Below, piece after piece: positions 14,969 through 15,946 of a stretch of 15,946 nucleotides of DNA (positions within the stretch are counted from its first letter, which is position 1; each line of letters starts with the position of its first letter). The DNA comes from Bacteroidota bacterium. GTDB taxonomy: Bacteria > Bacteroidota > Bacteroidia > Bacteroidales > UBA932. The translations under genes were made by a program, and so were the position numbers. The notes beneath the pieces were generated by a model. That model was not told where the DNA came from and did no database searches. It worked only from the letters and a program-made list of their open reading frames with translations. Location of the stretch: assembly GCA_017860395.1 (NCBI GenBank), contig JAGDMC010000009.1, positions 1 through 15,946 of the forward strand. The letters run 5' to 3'.

Positions 14969-15946
14969 GTGATTGAATCAGACGGGTTATTGCTGCACAT
15001 TACAGAAGATGAGAAGTTTATTGATTATGTGATTGATGTGTTTGAGTCGGTCTATCCAAACCGGAATGTCTATTTTGTCGCTTTAAAGGAAAACGAAGAA
15101 GAATTAAAACTTGTACATTCACAAAACCCCAATATCGTTAAGGGCAAAATTGATTCGGATGAGTTTAAGGATTTGATAAAATCGATAAACAGGTTTAAGG
15201 GGGTAATCATTCATAATCTTATTACTGAGTTTAAGCAGGAAGTAATACTTGATGCCGGCCCGGGTGTATATTTTCACTGGATGGCCTGGGGTGCAGATTT
15301 GTACTCAATTCCGGTATTGTCCAGAAATGTTATTCTGGAGGAAACGCAGAAATTTTTAAATTCATGCAGAAGCTATAAAGAACGATTGGCCGGTGAGATG
15401 TATAATAATTATCCGGCAGTTTTCAACCTGCTTTATCCTTTCTTCTATGCAGAGAAATCGCCATTATTAATAAGAATGAAGTGTTACCGGAAAATACGAA
15501 GCGTTTCCACTGTCACACCCATAGAATATTCGTATGTTAAAAAATACATTTCAAATAAAATAAAATATCTGCCCTTCAAGTATATTACAATAGATCAATT
15601 TTATTCCGAAAACGAGGCAGATGTTTGTACAGATAATAATTTTCTTATTGGAAATTCCGCCACATATGAGAATAATCATGTAGATACGTTTCTTTTACTG
15701 CAGAGATGTAATCTTGAAGATAAACTACTCTACTGCCCTCTGTCATACGGCGATAAAAAATACAGAGACTTCGTTGTATCTAAAGGGGGTGAGATATTTG
15801 GAAAGAAGTTTGTCCCGCTGACCGAGTTTTTGCCGCTTAAAGATTACAATACCTTTTTGCTCACTTGCGGAAATTTAATAATGAACAATATACGGCAACA
15901 GGGGATGGGTAATGTAATTATGTCTTTATGGAAGGGTGCAAGAGTC
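14969..15946 (+). CDS. GT56 (WecF-like Fuc4NAc) glycosyltransferase, truncated by window end
   Basis: An open frame of 326 codons from GTG 14969 to the last base, with no stop. E. coli WecF is about 359 residues, so only a short C-terminal part should be missing. The family motifs of TDP-Fuc4NAc:lipid II transferases are recognisable: VTPIEYSYV, FLIGNSATYENNH (225-237), LLYCPLSYGDKKYRDFV, GGEIFGKKF, and CGNLIMNNIRQQGMGN with RQQG at 309-312. These correspond to GNS...N.H, P..Y....Y, and RQQ.IG in WecF. The enzyme adds 4-acetamido-4,6-dideoxy-galactose or a similar sugar to the lipid-linked chain. No ATG lies nearby, an in-frame stop at 14948-14950 bounds the start, and the gap from the acyltransferase is 13 nt. 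It fits the preceding aminotransferase and acyltransferase. Confidence 0.87.
   Translation, partial: MIESDGLLLHITEDEKFIDYVIDVFESVYPNRNVYFVALKENEEELKLVHSQNPNIVKGKIDSDEFKDLIKSINRFKGVIIHNLITEFKQEVILDAGPGVYFHWMAWGADLYSIPVLSRNVILEETQKFLNSCRSYKERLAGEMYNNYPAVFNLLYPFFYAEKSPLLIRMKCYRKIRSVSTVTPIEYSYVKKYISNKIKYLPFKYITIDQFYSENEADVCTDNNFLIGNSATYENNHVDTFLLLQRCNLEDKLLYCPLSYGDKKYRDFVVSKGGEIFGKKFVPLTEFLPLKDYNTFLLTCGNLIMNNIRQQGMGNVIMSLWKGARV

Noticed and set aside
1..15946. tRNA, rRNA, CRISPR array, insertion sequence or integrase
   Set aside because: I saw no repeat-spacer pattern, transposase or integrase motifs, terminal inverted repeats or RNA gene structure on either strand.

Overview
The window reads as chromosomal DNA of a member of the Bacteroidota, probably Bacteroidales-like. 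The reasons are a low G+C sequence, one textbook Bacteroidota promoter (TTTG, 19 nt, TAAATTTG upstream of the leftward nuclease-family gene), mostly AT-rich start regions without Shine-Dalgarno sequences, a DUF4402-type secreted protein, and surface-polysaccharide proteins of the types common in that phylum. The species cannot be named from the sequence alone.

Left part (1-1880): the probable 3' end of a rightward gene runs into the window and ends at 73. Facing it are two leftward genes: a small secreted DUF4402-type protein (127-558), with a clear intrinsic terminator after it, and a membrane-anchored endonuclease/exonuclease/phosphatase-family protein (663-1709). The intergenic DNA here is AT-rich and carries inverted repeats and several copies of a TTTTACACAT-like element. 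One copy also lies upstream of the rightward operon.

Right part (1881-15946): one continuous rightward block of twelve genes, overlapping or separated by at most 22 nt, running off the right edge. It encodes a Wzx/Wzy-type surface polysaccharide (capsule, exopolysaccharide or O-antigen-like) pathway. In order: a receiver-only response regulator; a polyprenyl-phosphate sugar phosphotransferase that starts chain synthesis and carries a degenerate receiver-like N-terminus; a half-length TolC-like outer-membrane protein; a Wzc/GumC-like co-polymerase with a degenerate ATPase domain; an O-antigen polymerase/ligase-family protein; four glycosyltransferases (GT2, membrane GT2, GT4, GT2); a Wzx-type flippase; a sugar-nucleotide aminotransferase; a hexapeptide-repeat acyltransferase; and a GT56 (WecF-like) glycosyltransferase cut by the window end.

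Inferred working model: the initiating transferase loads the first sugar-phosphate on undecaprenyl phosphate, the glycosyltransferases build the repeat unit, and the last three genes make and add a 4-acylamido-4,6-dideoxyhexose (Fuc4NAc-like). Wzx flips the unit, the Wzy-like protein polymerises it, the co-polymerase sets chain length, and the TolC-like protein may form the outer-membrane exit where a Wza protein would be expected. The most unusual points are the receiver/pseudo-receiver pair at the head of the operon, the single-repeat TolC protein, the degenerate kinase domain, and the Fuc4NAc-like cassette with a non-WecD acyltransferase.
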